Shown here: positions 51,954 to 61,465 of the stretch, piece after piece
Layout: each line of letters opens with the position of its first letter
Numbering within the stretch: position 1 is the stretch's first letter
NCBI GenBank assembly: GCA_002238855.1
Contig: MPND01000002.1
Coordinates: 85,431-149,430 of the forward strand
Length of the DNA: 64,000 nt
Direction: 5' to 3'
Source of the DNA: SAR202 cluster bacterium bin90
GTDB taxonomy: Bacteria; Chloroflexota; Dehalococcoidia; Lucifugimonadales; JADFKI01
The notes under the pieces: generated by a model
What the model saw: the letters and a program-made list of their open reading frames with translations, nothing else
The model's database searches: none
What the model was told of the DNA's origin: nothing
Position numbers and translations under genes: made by a program

Positions 51954-52319
51954 ATGGGAAACAAGGAAAATGGCGGCTCATTTGCCGTCGGATTCATAGT
52001 TGGGGGAGCAATTGGGGCTTTGGCGGCACTATTGCTAGCACCAAAGAAGGGATCGGAAACGAGGAGCGATTTGCTAGAGCGTAGCCTAGCTATGCGGTCA
52101 CGTGCTGAGGAACTTGCAGCGCAGGCCAGAACACAAGCACAGGATCGGGCCGCAGTTGGCGTCGCGACGGCAAGGGAGCGCATCGGGCCTGCCTACGAAG
52201 GAATGCGCGAACGTGTAACGCCGGTAGTCGAGCAGGTTAGCGCTCGCATGACCCGAAATAACACCGACGGCGCTGACTCCGCTGCAGCCGAAGAGGAGTC
52301 CACACAGGAAAAGGCTTAA
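51954..52319 (+). CDS. YtxH-domain protein
   Basis: A 121-residue protein. The N-terminal glycine-rich membrane segment FAVGFIVGGAIGALAALLLA and the following PKKGSETRSDLLERS match the YtxH family of small stress-related membrane proteins. The rest is a charged helical tail (AEELAAQARTQAQDRAAVG). Starts a few bases after the preceding small membrane protein, so the two are co-translated. Confidence 0.75.
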   Translation: MGNKENGGSFAVGFIVGGAIGALAALLLAPKKGSETRSDLLERSLAMRSRAEELAAQARTQAQDRAAVGVATARERIGPAYEGMRERVTPVVEQVSARMTRNNTDGADSAAAEEESTQEKA

Positions 52320-52354
52320 CGGTGCTTCTGACGTAGTACTGGACGAATTGTAAG

Positions 52355-52392
52355 AGAGACCCTCGTCCTTCTCTTTGAAAGGCGGGGGTTCT
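52355..52392. terminator. Terminator-like hairpin between YtxH-like and pheA
   Basis: AGAGACCCTCG (52355-52365) pairs imperfectly (one bulge, one G-T) with CGGGGGTTCT (52383-52392), and CCTT/AAGG inside. It separates convergent genes. Confidence 0.45.
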
Positions 52393-52430
52393 ACTTTCAT
52401 CAGAGAGTCTATGTCGAACACTCTAGTCAA

Positions 52431-53264
52431 CTATTCTGGTGGAGAGTACTGCGGATAAGAACCCAGCACTTTTAGCATAGACACCTTCTCGCCGATCACA
52501 TCCAGAGCGCTGCGAACATCGCTGTCTTCCTGGTGTCCGTCTATGTCGGCAAGAAAGAAGTATCTGCCGAGGCTCCTTCGTGTTGGACGCGACTCTATTT
52601 TGTTTAAGTTGATACCTCGGTTGGAGAACTCCATTAGGACCCCTACAAGACTTCCGGGTCTGTCAGCATCGAAGCTGAAGCATAACGAGGTCTTGTCCTT
52701 ACCGGTGGGAGCGCTGTCTTCCGAAGAAAGCACTATGAACCGCGTAGCATTGCTGCGGTTGTCTTCGACCCCCTCTTCAAGAATGTTCACATTGAAGATA
52801 GATGCGGCTCTCTTACCCGCAACCGCAACCGCAATTCTGTCGCTACAGATCATGTCTTCAACGGCAGCGGAGTTGCTCAGAGAAGGCATGGTTGTTGCGT
52901 TCGGAAAGCGCCGCCTCAGATATTCGCGACACTGCCCAAGGGACTGTGGGTGTGAATATACTATTTCGACATTTTCAAGGTCAGTCCCTGCCTTTGCCAA
53001 CAGACAGTGATGAATTGGCAACACCAACTCACTCTTTATTTTCAGCTGCGTTTCGTGGATCAGCAGATCGGCGGTGAATGTGACAGCGCCTTCCAGGCTG
53101 TTCTCAACAGGAACAATTCCCTCGTCTGCTTCACCGCAATGAACGGAGTCAATGACGGCCGGAAGCGAAGCCGCTGGCACTAGGCTGGCTTCGCTGTCGT
53201 ATAGAAGTGCCGCCTCTTCAGAGTAGGTTCCGGGGGGGCCCAAATATGCCAGCCTTCGTGTCAT
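52431..53264 (-). CDS. pheA: Prephenate dehydratase
   Basis: A 277-residue monofunctional prephenate dehydratase. It begins LAYLGPPGTYSEEAALLY, has EGIVPVENSLEGAVTFTADL, NATRFIVLSSED (catalytic Thr-Arg-Phe) and the C-terminal ACT domain (SLCFSFDADRPGSLVGVLME, LNKIESRPTRRSLGRYFFL). It makes phenylpyruvate from prephenate; the ACT domain gives phenylalanine feedback. No chorismate mutase domain. I chose the ATG at 53264. Confidence 0.95.
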   Translation of the reverse strand: MTRRLAYLGPPGTYSEEAALLYDSEASLVPAASLPAVIDSVHCGEADEGIVPVENSLEGAVTFTADLLIHETQLKIKSELVLPIHHCLLAKAGTDLENVEIVYSHPQSLGQCREYLRRRFPNATTMPSLSNSAAVEDMICSDRIAVAVAGKRAASIFNVNILEEGVEDNRSNATRFIVLSSEDSAPTGKDKTSLCFSFDADRPGSLVGVLMEFSNRGINLNKIESRPTRRSLGRYFFLADIDGHQEDSDVRSALDVIGEKVSMLKVLGSYPQYSPPE

Positions 53265-53324
53265 AGGTGGATACTCCGCGTCGGTCCACAATTCGCTAAT
53301 TTCTCCCGAATTCGTGAAGTACGC

Positions 53325-53981
53325 CTAACTTGCAAGATTATCTAGAAGATCATTGTCGGCGGCGAGAACAAGCCAGTCGTTTGCCCGTAACCGATCCTTG
53401 CTTTCGGGTTTCAGCGTTATATTCCTGCCTCGGGAGATTGCCAATACGGCCTGACTGGCGTCACGTGGGTTGGCAAAGCCCGGCAATTCATCAATGCTGA
53501 ACTCGGCAAATCGGCTCGGGACTCTGATCTTGCTAATGCCGAAGTTGGGAAGAATCTCCATGTACTCTTGAACATCCGGGTGGAACAGTGAATGTGCTAG
53601 GCGTGCGCCCATCTCAGATTCCACCTGCACCACTTTGTCCACACCAAGCCGCGCCAGGGTATTAGCGTGCAGCTGGTCCTTGGCGCGGGCAACGATGTAC
53701 TTCATGCCCATGTCCTTGAGCATTACTGTGACCATAACGCTGGCAACTAGATCGCTGCCAATCGCAACAATGGCAACATCGAACTCGTGAATCCCGAGTT
53801 CTCTCAGCACAAGGTCATTCGTCGCATCCCCTGTGATGGTGTGCGTCGCCTTACCCATCATTACTTGCACCTGCGATTCATCGTCATCTATGGCGAGGAC
53901 ATCGTGCCCCTGGTTATACAGTGACTGCGCGACGCTGGAACCAAAGCGTCCTAGACCTATTACTACAATCTGTTTCTTCAT
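53325..53981 (-). CDS. ktrA: Potassium uptake regulatory subunit KtrA (RCK)
   Basis: A 218-residue RCK protein: IVVIGLGRFGSSVAQSLYNQ with GxGxxG, the acidic end of beta-2 in VLAIDDDESQ, and a C-terminal TrkA-C domain (IRVPSRFAEFSIDELPG onward). It gates KtrB upon ATP or NAD binding. The ATG at 53981 has AAGGTGG six bases upstream. It follows ktrB by 26 bases on the same strand. Confidence 0.93.
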   Translation of the reverse strand: MKKQIVVIGLGRFGSSVAQSLYNQGHDVLAIDDDESQVQVMMGKATHTITGDATNDLVLRELGIHEFDVAIVAIGSDLVASVMVTVMLKDMGMKYIVARAKDQLHANTLARLGVDKVVQVESEMGARLAHSLFHPDVQEYMEILPNFGISKIRVPSRFAEFSIDELPGFANPRDASQAVLAISRGRNITLKPESKDRLRANDWLVLAADNDLLDNLAS

Positions 53982-54012
53982 TGTCATCCACCTTGATGTA
54001 TTGATTCAGGTA

Positions 54013-55446
54013 TTAGCCTATTGTAACCCTTTCCTGCGCATAGCGGTACAGGTCATTTTCTGTGCTCTGAGACATTGTTACGCCTATCATCAATGGTCCC
54101 AATTTGCCGATGAACATTGTCATTGCGATTATAAGCTGCCCTAGCGGTGACAGCGCGGATGTAATCCCCAGGCTCAATCCACAAGTGCCGAATGCTGAGA
54201 CCGCTTCGAAGATAACAGCAAGGGTGTCCGCTCCGTCTTCAGTGATACTCAACAGCATCACAACGAGGAATACGAACGCGGCGGAGACGCTGAGAATGAG
54301 GTAAGCACGCTGTACCTGCCGATCGGGTAGTTCCCTGCCGAATGCGGCAACCTTGTTCCTCTGCCTGATCTGCGCCACCAGCGCCATGAAGACCACTGCC
54401 ATGGTATTTACTTTGATTCCGCCCGCCACCGATGCTGAAGCCCCACCGATGAACATCAGTGCCATCTGCAGCACATTGGTGCCGTCGTGTGCCCTACTAA
54501 TATCTACTATGCCGAACCCTGCCGTCCTGTCGCTAATGGATTGAAATATGGATACTGTAATCTTGTCCAGCAAAGGCAGATTTCCGATTGTATCGGGGTT
54601 ATCGAACTCCAACACGAAAATGGCCGCAAATCCCAGAAACAAGAGCGACATCGTTCCGACGATTACGAGCTTCGTGTTTAGTGCGAATCTCGAAAACCGC
54701 TTGGCGCGAAAAAGATCAATGACGACCAGGTAGCTGATTCCTCCGACAAAAATAAGGGTTCCAATCACTCCAATGACGAACTTATCTGTCTGGAACACCG
54801 CGAGTCCACTCGGATGGTTGAAGGCAATGAATCCGGCATTGTTGAATGCAGATACCGCGTGAAATGCCGCCTGCCAGATGGCCTCACCCAGTGGGTAGAT
54901 GAACAGGTAGAAATAAGTGAACAGGACTATAAAGCCGAACAGCTGAATGCCCGTCGCAACAACCACTATCGCCACAGTGAGCCTGACCAGATTTCCGAAC
55001 TGGTCAAGCATCAGATTTTCGCGCATCAGTAGCCGCTGCGTCAGTGTAACTCGCTGCCCAAGGATGATGAGCAGAAAAGTGGCGATGGTCATGAAACCAA
55101 GACCGCCAACGAAGATCATGCCCATAATCATCGCCTGGCCCACCCGGGTCCAGTAGAATGCCGTTTCCTGGACTACCAGTCCTGTTACAGTAATGGCGGA
55201 GGTCGCAGTAAACAGCGCTACCGTGAAGGGCGGAGAGCCTTCGATATTACTTGAAAGAGGCAGCAGTAGCAGAGTGGTTCCCATGCAGATAATCGCGACG
55301 AAGAAGTAGATGATTATGAGGGGACTTGTGGCAAATCTGGACTGCATCCTGCGGTTGGTAACCGTAACCAGCACGGACTCGGATGGCTGCTGACCGGGAG
55401 ATTTCTCCGTGTCGTTGGATGATCCACTGTTCCAGATGTTCTGCAC
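54013..55446 (-). CDS. ktrB: Potassium transporter KtrB/TrkH family
   Basis: A 477-residue K+ channel-like transporter with four pore units; pieces such as TVTGLVVQETAFYW, HAVSAFNNAGFIAF, TAGFGIVDIS and AVSAFGTCGLSLG follow the TrkH/KtrB pore pattern with the central Gly at each. About eight to ten membrane helices. It works with KtrA (53325..53981) in sodium-dependent K+ uptake. The start is a GTG at 55446. Confidence 0.93.
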   Translation of the reverse strand: MQNIWNSGSSNDTEKSPGQQPSESVLVTVTNRRMQSRFATSPLIIIYFFVAIICMGTTLLLLPLSSNIEGSPPFTVALFTATSAITVTGLVVQETAFYWTRVGQAMIMGMIFVGGLGFMTIATFLLIILGQRVTLTQRLLMRENLMLDQFGNLVRLTVAIVVVATGIQLFGFIVLFTYFYLFIYPLGEAIWQAAFHAVSAFNNAGFIAFNHPSGLAVFQTDKFVIGVIGTLIFVGGISYLVVIDLFRAKRFSRFALNTKLVIVGTMSLLFLGFAAIFVLEFDNPDTIGNLPLLDKITVSIFQSISDRTAGFGIVDISRAHDGTNVLQMALMFIGGASASVAGGIKVNTMAVVFMALVAQIRQRNKVAAFGRELPDRQVQRAYLILSVSAAFVFLVVMLLSITEDGADTLAVIFEAVSAFGTCGLSLGITSALSPLGQLIIAMTMFIGKLGPLMIGVTMSQSTENDLYRYAQERVTIG

Positions 55447-55624
55447 GCTACACCCTTGGGAATCTCACACTTTCACAGAATCGTCTCGTGCTTCGAAGGC
55501 AATCCTTACACTACCTATACAATGTATAATATAACACCCAAAAAAGGCAGTGCCTGAAGTCCTATCCTTGACGAATCTGGAACAGGAAGACTGACTTCCG
55601 TTTAACACTGAAAGGTCCAGCAAA

Positions 55625-56548
55625 ATGCGCGTACTAGTAACGGGTGGCGCCGGCTTCATCGGATCCCACATCACTGACGGTTTAGTCAAAGGCGGACACG
55701 ATGTGTTCGTCGTTGATAACCTCTCCGAAGGACATCCTGACAATCTTAACCCCGACGCTCACGTTCTAAGAGTAAGCATCAATGACACGGAAGGACTGGA
55801 GCGTGCGTTTGCCGAGGCCAAGCCTGACGTTGTAAGTCACCACGCCGCTCAGATCAGCGTTCGCAATTCGATGTACGATCCCACGAACGACGCCCAAGTG
55901 AACATCATTGGTTCGCTGAATGTGCTTCAGTGCGCCGTAAAGCACGACGTGGAGCGGTTCATATTCGCATCCAGCAGCGCCGTGTACTCAAAGCCGCAGC
56001 ACCTTCCAATGAAAGAGAGCCATCCTAAGATGCCCGAATCCGTTTATGGAGTTTCCAAGCTCAGCGTGGAGCACTTCGTAAGATTGTACACAGACACGTA
56101 CGGGATCAAGCACAAGATATTTCGCTATGGCAACGTGTTCGGCCCGCGCCAGAATCCGCACGGCGAGGCGGGCGTCGTGGCCATATTCACAGGGCAATTC
56201 ATGCGAGGCGAGCAGCCGACTATATTCGGCGACGGCAGCAAGACGCGCGACTACATATTCGTTAGTGACATCGCATCGGCCAATCTGGCAGCAATCGGAG
56301 ACGTTGGTGACAACGAAACTTATAACCTTGCAAGAGGCATCGGCGTGTCAGACTTCGAGATTTTCGACGCAGTGCGCGGGGCGGCCGATTCATCTATGGA
56401 ACCACGTTACGCCCCCGTACGCTCAGGTGAAGCGCAGCATGTAAGCCTCGACCTTACCAAAGCCATGCATGCCTTGTCTTGGCAGCCGCGCGTCACCCTA
56501 TACGATGGCATCCTTCAGGTCGTGGAACACTACCGCCTCATGCATTAG
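55625..56548 (+). CDS. UDP-glucose 4-epimerase-like NAD-dependent epimerase
   Basis: A 307-residue extended SDR: RVLVTGGAGFIGSHITDGLV, VVDNLSEGHPDNL, HHAAQISVRNSMYDPTND, ASSSAVYSKPQ (Ser) and YGVSKLSVEHFV (Tyr-Lys), and YGNVFGPRQNPHGEAGVV. It is like GalE/RffH-type enzymes of nucleotide-sugar metabolism. No glycosyltransferases are next to it, so the end product is unknown. AAAGG lies upstream, and TATAAT at 55525-55530 may be its -10. Confidence 0.88.
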   Translation: MRVLVTGGAGFIGSHITDGLVKGGHDVFVVDNLSEGHPDNLNPDAHVLRVSINDTEGLERAFAEAKPDVVSHHAAQISVRNSMYDPTNDAQVNIIGSLNVLQCAVKHDVERFIFASSSAVYSKPQHLPMKESHPKMPESVYGVSKLSVEHFVRLYTDTYGIKHKIFRYGNVFGPRQNPHGEAGVVAIFTGQFMRGEQPTIFGDGSKTRDYIFVSDIASANLAAIGDVGDNETYNLARGIGVSDFEIFDAVRGAADSSMEPRYAPVRSGEAQHVSLDLTKAMHALSWQPRVTLYDGILQVVEHYRLMH

Positions 56549-56662
56549 GCGCCTACCCGATGCATGATAACGCCATGCTTCCGCCACACCCTATCTGCTA
56601 CAATTCAGTCAGCGACATCTTGGCAGTCACGGGCGCAATTTGCAGTTGATACACGGCAGCAC

Positions 56663-57820
56663 ATGACCACAAAACACGAAACGCCAACGCCACTGGTACA
56701 GCGCATACATGACAGCGACACAATGGCGGTCGTGTCTGTCGCCGGAGCCGGTACGGCGGCCGTAACGTGGCTTCTCGGTGTCGCCGGCGCGTCCCGAACC
56801 GTCCTGGAGATACTCATCCCCTACGCTTCGACCTCGCTGATCGACTTTGTCGGCTCTGAGCCCTCGCAGTTCGTGTCCGAGGAAACAGCGGCGGCAATGG
56901 CAAAGGCCGCATATAGACGCGCTCTTCAACTGCGAGAGACCACCGCTCCCGTCGTGGGCATAGCCTGCACCGCGACTATCGCCACCGACCGCACCAAAAG
57001 AGGCGACCACCGCTGCCACATTGCTGCCTGGAGCGGTAGTGGCCTTTCGACCTACAACCTGACATTCGTCAAGGGGCTGCGCGACCGTGCTGGTGAGGAC
57101 GAGATTGCCAGCAAGCTCGTGCTGCGTGCCATCGCTGAATGCGCAAAGGTAAAGTTTGACTCCGACCTACGCCTTGATTCTTCAGAGTGTGTGCAAACGG
57201 GCACCATGCACTACACCGACCCTATCGAAGCGCTCATGACGGGGCATATCGAAAAGGCAGTCGTGGAGTCAGGCGGCAGTATGCGCGCGGACAGCCCGTT
57301 CATCGGCGGCATACTTTCTGGCTCGTTCAACCCTCTCCATGATGGGCACGAGGCACTCATTGACACAGCAACCCGAATCCTTGGTGAGCCGGTGGCGTTT
57401 GAGTTGTCCGTAGCCAATGCGGACAAACCACCGCTCCAAGAAGACGAAGTACGCCGCAGGGTGGCACAGTTCGCTGGAAAGACAGACATCGTGCTTACAC
57501 GGGTACCCGTCTTCTACAAGAAAGCTGACCTGCTACCAGGCTGCACCTTCATTATCGGTGTGGATACCGCCGTAAGGCTGTTCGATCCACGCTACTACGA
57601 CGATAGCAAGTCACGGATGCTGCTGGCGCTCGAACAGATGCGACAGCAGGATTGCCGCTTCCTTGTCGCAGGACGTATGGATGGCGACACATTTCAGACA
57701 CTCTCGGACATTCGCATCCCCGACGGCTTTCACTCGATGTTCACCGCCATCCCAGAATCCGCATTCCGCAGCGACTTATCTTCTACTCTGATTAGACAGG
57801 GACGAGGCAATAGCAAATGA
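56663..57820 (+). CDS. CinA-like amidase domain fused to NMNAT-like nucleotidyltransferase
   Basis: A 385-residue protein. Residues 1-160 resemble the CinA C-terminal nicotinamide-nucleotide amidase (VAGAGTAAVTWLLGVAGASR, AYRRALQLRETTAPVVGIAC). Residues 215-385 resemble NMN adenylyltransferases: GGILSGSFNPLHDGHEAL with the HxGH motif (HDGH). In the salvage route, NMN is deamidated to NaMN and adenylated to NaAD, so a single protein could do both steps. A role in NAD recycling is inferred. Its stop overlaps the ubiD start (ATGA). Confidence 0.75.
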   Translation: MTTKHETPTPLVQRIHDSDTMAVVSVAGAGTAAVTWLLGVAGASRTVLEILIPYASTSLIDFVGSEPSQFVSEETAAAMAKAAYRRALQLRETTAPVVGIACTATIATDRTKRGDHRCHIAAWSGSGLSTYNLTFVKGLRDRAGEDEIASKLVLRAIAECAKVKFDSDLRLDSSECVQTGTMHYTDPIEALMTGHIEKAVVESGGSMRADSPFIGGILSGSFNPLHDGHEALIDTATRILGEPVAFELSVANADKPPLQEDEVRRRVAQFAGKTDIVLTRVPVFYKKADLLPGCTFIIGVDTAVRLFDPRYYDDSKSRMLLALEQMRQQDCRFLVAGRMDGDTFQTLSDIRIPDGFHSMFTAIPESAFRSDLSSTLIRQGRGNSK

Positions 57821-59274
57821 GCAGCTACAAGGACTTGCGCGAGTTCATCAGGTTCCTCGACCGCAAGGGCGAGTTGCGCCGCATAAAGACGCCCGTCAGC
57901 AGTGAACTTGAGATAACTGAGATTGCAAGCCGCGTTATCACCGAAGGCGGGCCTGCCCTGCTATTCGAAAATGTGGATGGCGGCGAAACTCCCGTCCTCA
58001 TCAACATGTTCGGCACACATCAGCGAGTCGCCTGGGCACTCGGAGTTGAGAATGTAGAGGAAATAACCGAGCGCGTTCGCAAGCTCCTTGGATTAACGCA
58101 GGGGCCGCCCGCCGGTATTGTCAATAAAATCAGAACCGTCGGCGATCTCGCGGGACTCGCGCGCAGTCGGCCCAAGATTATCAAGAACGCCCCATGCCAG
58201 GAGATCGTCCTAACGGGCGAAGACGCCGATGTAAGCATACTCCCTATCCTGAAGTGCTGGCCTCTCGACGCCGGACCATACATCACGCTGCCACTTGTAA
58301 TCTCGCGCGATCCCACCTCCGGCCGCCGCAATGTCGGCACATACCGAATGCAGGTGTACGACGGCAAGACGATGGGCATGCACTGGCAGACCCACAAAGT
58401 CGGCGCGCGCCATTACCGCGACGGCGAAGAGCGTCGCCTGGAGCGCCTTGATGTAGCAGTCGCACTCGGCGGTGACCCTACAACGATATGGACTGGCTCC
58501 ATGCCACTCCCACCCGATATGGACGAGATTGCCGTCTCAGGCGTCATTCGCGGCAAGCCCGTTGAGATGGTCAAGTGTAAAACGATCGAACTGGAAGTCC
58601 CGGCGCACGCCGAGATCGTGCTGGAGGGCTATGTCATACCAGGCGAGATTCGGCCTGAGGGCCCATTCGGCGACCACACGGGCTACTACTCGTTAGCAGA
58701 GGACTATCCCGTATTTCACTTGACCGCAATAACCCATCGCCGCAACCCTATATATCCAACCACATTTGTCGGTGTGCCTCCCAAGGAAGATTTCTTCATG
58801 GGCAAGGCGACTGAGCGCATCATGCTCCCCGCGCTTCAGGCCGCGCTGCCCGAGGTCAAGGACATCAACATGCCTGCCGAGGGAATATTCCACAACCTTG
58901 TCATAGTCTCAATAAGAAAGGAATACCCGGGACATGCTCGCAAGGTAATGAACGCTCTATGGGGCTTGGGACTGATGATGCTCACCAAGGTCATCGTCAT
59001 CGTTGACCACTATGTGGACGTTCAGGACTTGTCCGAGGTCGCCTGGCGCGTGACCGCCAACCTCGACCCCGGCTCAGACATAGTGTTTTCGGAGGGCCCC
59101 CTCGACGACCTTGAGCACGCTAGTGCAATCCCGCGCTACGGCACCAAGATGGGCATAGACGCCACCGCAAAGGGGCGTCTTGACGGGCGCACCCGCGAAT
59201 GGCCGCCCGACATCGTTATGAGCGAAGAAATCAAAGCGCTCGTCGACAAGAAATGGCGGGAGTACAGGATATGA
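57817..59274 (+). CDS. UbiD-family prenylated-FMN decarboxylase
   Basis: A 485-residue UbiD-like enzyme. It has MSSYKDLREFIRFLDRKGEL, NKIRTVGDLAGLARSRPKII, the Mn/prFMN region GTYRMQVYDGKTMGMHWQTH, AVALGGDPTTIWTGSMPLPP and GPFGDHTGYYSLAEDYPVF. It removes a carboxylate from an aromatic or unsaturated acid using prenylated FMN made by UbiX. It overlaps the upstream CinA-like gene and the downstream ubiA-like gene by ATGA, so all three are translationally linked. It could be MqnL of the futalosine pathway or UbiD-like for menaquinone. Confidence 0.93.
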   Translation: MSSYKDLREFIRFLDRKGELRRIKTPVSSELEITEIASRVITEGGPALLFENVDGGETPVLINMFGTHQRVAWALGVENVEEITERVRKLLGLTQGPPAGIVNKIRTVGDLAGLARSRPKIIKNAPCQEIVLTGEDADVSILPILKCWPLDAGPYITLPLVISRDPTSGRRNVGTYRMQVYDGKTMGMHWQTHKVGARHYRDGEERRLERLDVAVALGGDPTTIWTGSMPLPPDMDEIAVSGVIRGKPVEMVKCKTIELEVPAHAEIVLEGYVIPGEIRPEGPFGDHTGYYSLAEDYPVFHLTAITHRRNPIYPTTFVGVPPKEDFFMGKATERIMLPALQAALPEVKDINMPAEGIFHNLVIVSIRKEYPGHARKVMNALWGLGLMMLTKVIVIVDHYVDVQDLSEVAWRVTANLDPGSDIVFSEGPLDDLEHASAIPRYGTKMGIDATAKGRLDGRTREWPPDIVMSEEIKALVDKKWREYRI

Positions 59275-60185
59275 ATGCAGCAGCAATTCCCGTAACCGCT
59301 GTCCGCAAGATGGGTCTATTCCTAGACGCGATCAAGTTCCACGAGAGCATCTTCGCGCTCCCCTTCGCCTACACCGGCATGATACTAGCAGTATGGACTG
59401 AGTCCGACGCCGCGCGCTGGTATCCCACGATTCACCAGTTTATCTGGATCAGTGTCGCGATGGTCGGCGCGCGCACCGTGGGCATGTCCGCCAACCGCAT
59501 TATCGACCGCTACATCGACGCCCAGAACCCACGCAACGCTTCGCGGCATCTGCCCTCCGGCAAGCTAAGCGTTCGTGACATGACCTTACTGACACTGGCG
59601 GCACTCGCGATCTTTATTTTCGCGGCATATATGCTCACAGACTCGCTCAGCAAGCCGCTCGCTCTCATTCTCGCCCCCGTCGCCGTCGCATACCTGATCT
59701 TCTACCCGTACACCAAGCGCTTCACATGGACATCCAACCTGCTGCTGGGTTGGGCGCTAGCCATCGCTCCTTCGGCTGCTTGGATAGGCATTACCGGAAG
59801 CCTCACGTGGCAGCCCGTTTTACTCTCGCTCGCGGTCGCGCTTTGGGCGGGCAGCTTCGATATCCTCTACCACACACAGGACCACGACTTCCAGAAGCAA
59901 GCAGGACTGCACTCCGTTGCCAGTCGCTTCGGTATAGTGGGCGCGTTCTGGTGGGCGCGGGTGATGGACGGTCTCGCGCTCGTTGCACTAAACGCCCTCG
60001 GCATCTGGCTTGCGCTAAGTTGGCCCTACTACATCGGAATCGCGCTCGCTACCGCCTTCCTGATATACAAGCACCGCCTCGTATCCCCCGACGATCTGTC
60101 CAGCTTGGGAATGGCGTTCTTCCGCATCAATGCTTATGTATCCATCACAATGTTTGTTGCGACCCTCCTGGCGGTATTGCTATGA
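59271..60185 (+). CDS. UbiA-family prenyltransferase
   Basis: A 304-residue membrane prenyltransferase with about eight helices. The first Asp-rich motif is NRIIDRYIDAQNPR and the second is DILYHTQDHDFQKQ. It joins an isoprenoid diphosphate to an aromatic ring; with UbiD and UbiX next to it, a quinone role (4-hydroxybenzoate or futalosine-route 1,4-dihydroxy-6-naphthoate) is likely. It overlaps both neighbours by ATGA. Confidence 0.92.
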   Translation: MNAAAIPVTAVRKMGLFLDAIKFHESIFALPFAYTGMILAVWTESDAARWYPTIHQFIWISVAMVGARTVGMSANRIIDRYIDAQNPRNASRHLPSGKLSVRDMTLLTLAALAIFIFAAYMLTDSLSKPLALILAPVAVAYLIFYPYTKRFTWTSNLLLGWALAIAPSAAWIGITGSLTWQPVLLSLAVALWAGSFDILYHTQDHDFQKQAGLHSVASRFGIVGAFWWARVMDGLALVALNALGIWLALSWPYYIGIALATAFLIYKHRLVSPDDLSSLGMAFFRINAYVSITMFVATLLAVLL

Positions 60186-60796
60186 ACCGAACAGGCGAAG
60201 GTCTTCCGGTAGTAGTCGGCATCAGCGGCGCAAGCGGTTCCGCCATTGCAAATGGCGTCATAGATGCACTGCTGGAAATGAGGCGGCCGGTCGTCGTCAC
60301 TGCATCAGCAGCTGCCCGCATGGTCTGGCATCAGGAGATGGACATTTCATTCGGCGAAGCTCTCGAAAACTGGGGCGATGCTGGCGATTTCACCTACTAT
60401 GCGCCTGCGGACATACAAGCTCCTATAGCCAGTGGCAGCTTCCCCACGCACAGCATGGCAATTGTTCCTTGCAGCATGTCAACGGTTGCAGCGATCGCCC
60501 ACGGTTTCTCCGATAACCTCATACGCCGCGCCGCAGATGTATGCATCAAAGAGCGCCGGCCTCTGACCATAGTTCCGCGCGAGACACCCCTAAGCGCCAT
60601 CCACCTAGAAAACATGGCCGCGCTGGCACGTCTCGGCATAACAGTGCTGCCACCTGAGCCGCCCTTCTATCTGAAGCCCCAATCCCTCGACGATGTCGTC
60701 GAGTACATAGTCCAGAAAACCCTCGCAAGCCTCGGGCTGATTGACACGCTTCCTGAAGCAATGCAATACGACGGGCCTCCGGGATCACAAGGATAA
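60182..60796 (+). CDS. UbiX-family flavin prenyltransferase
   Basis: A 204-residue flavoprotein that prenylates FMN for UbiD. It begins VVVGISGASGSAIANGVIDA and has IVPCSMSTVAAIAHGFSDNL and LTIVPRETPLSAIHLENMAA, all diagnostic. It overlaps the ubiA-like gene by ATGA. It supplies cofactor to the UbiD-like gene two positions upstream, which is a common arrangement. Confidence 0.94.
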   Translation: MNRTGEGLPVVVGISGASGSAIANGVIDALLEMRRPVVVTASAAARMVWHQEMDISFGEALENWGDAGDFTYYAPADIQAPIASGSFPTHSMAIVPCSMSTVAAIAHGFSDNLIRRAADVCIKERRPLTIVPRETPLSAIHLENMAALARLGITVLPPEPPFYLKPQSLDDVVEYIVQKTLASLGLIDTLPEAMQYDGPPGSQG

Positions 60797-60799
60797 AGA

Positions 60800-61465
60800 A
60801 TGTACGACTTTCATACACACACGTTCCTCAGCGATGGCGTCCTCGCACCTACTGAGTTGATTCGCCGCGCACTCCACAACGGGTATCGTGTCATGGCGGT
60901 AACCGACCATGTGGGTCCCGGCAACCTTGAGTTCGTGATCAAGACGCTGGTCAAGGATTGTGCGGCAGCATCGAAGCGATGGGACATCCTCGCGCTGCCC
61001 GGAGTCGAAATTACATACGCGCCTAAGGAAGACATTGACGAGATGGCACGGGACGCGCGCGCCCTCGGCGCAAAGATGGTCAATGTTCACGGCGAGACCG
61101 TGGTCGAACCGGTAGAGCCGGGCACCAATCACGCCGCAGTCAGCTCCAACCATGTCGATGTCCTCGCTCACCCAGGTCTCATCACACTGGAAGAGGCGCG
61201 AATGGCGGCGGACAACGGTATCTTCCTCGAAGTCTCCGCGCGCAAGGGACATGGCTTCGCAAACGGCCATGTGGTCCGCACCGCAGCCGAAGCAGGCGCT
61301 CGCATTGTCCTTGACTCTGACGCCCACGCACCCGAAGACTTACTCACCCCAGATTTTGCCATGAAAGTAGCGCGCGGTGCGGGCCTGAACGACAACGAGG
61401 CGAATCGCCTGCTGCAATCCGCCCCGTTGGATCTGCTTAAGAAAGTTGGAGTTGACTACCCTTAG
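60800..61465 (+). CDS. PHP-domain metal-dependent phosphoesterase
   Basis: A 221-residue PHP protein: DFHTHTFLSDGVLAPTELIR (HxH), VTDHVGPGN, LPGVEITY, DVLAHPGLIT and LDSDAHAPEDLL contain the usual His/Asp metal ligands. Similar to histidinol phosphatase-type hydrolases or PHP-RNase P protein families. It begins three bases after ubiX and may share its transcript. Substrate unknown. Confidence 0.85.
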   Translation: MYDFHTHTFLSDGVLAPTELIRRALHNGYRVMAVTDHVGPGNLEFVIKTLVKDCAAASKRWDILALPGVEITYAPKEDIDEMARDARALGAKMVNVHGETVVEPVEPGTNHAAVSSNHVDVLAHPGLITLEEARMAADNGIFLEVSARKGHGFANGHVVRTAAEAGARIVLDSDAHAPEDLLTPDFAMKVARGAGLNDNEANRLLQSAPLDLLKKVGVDYP

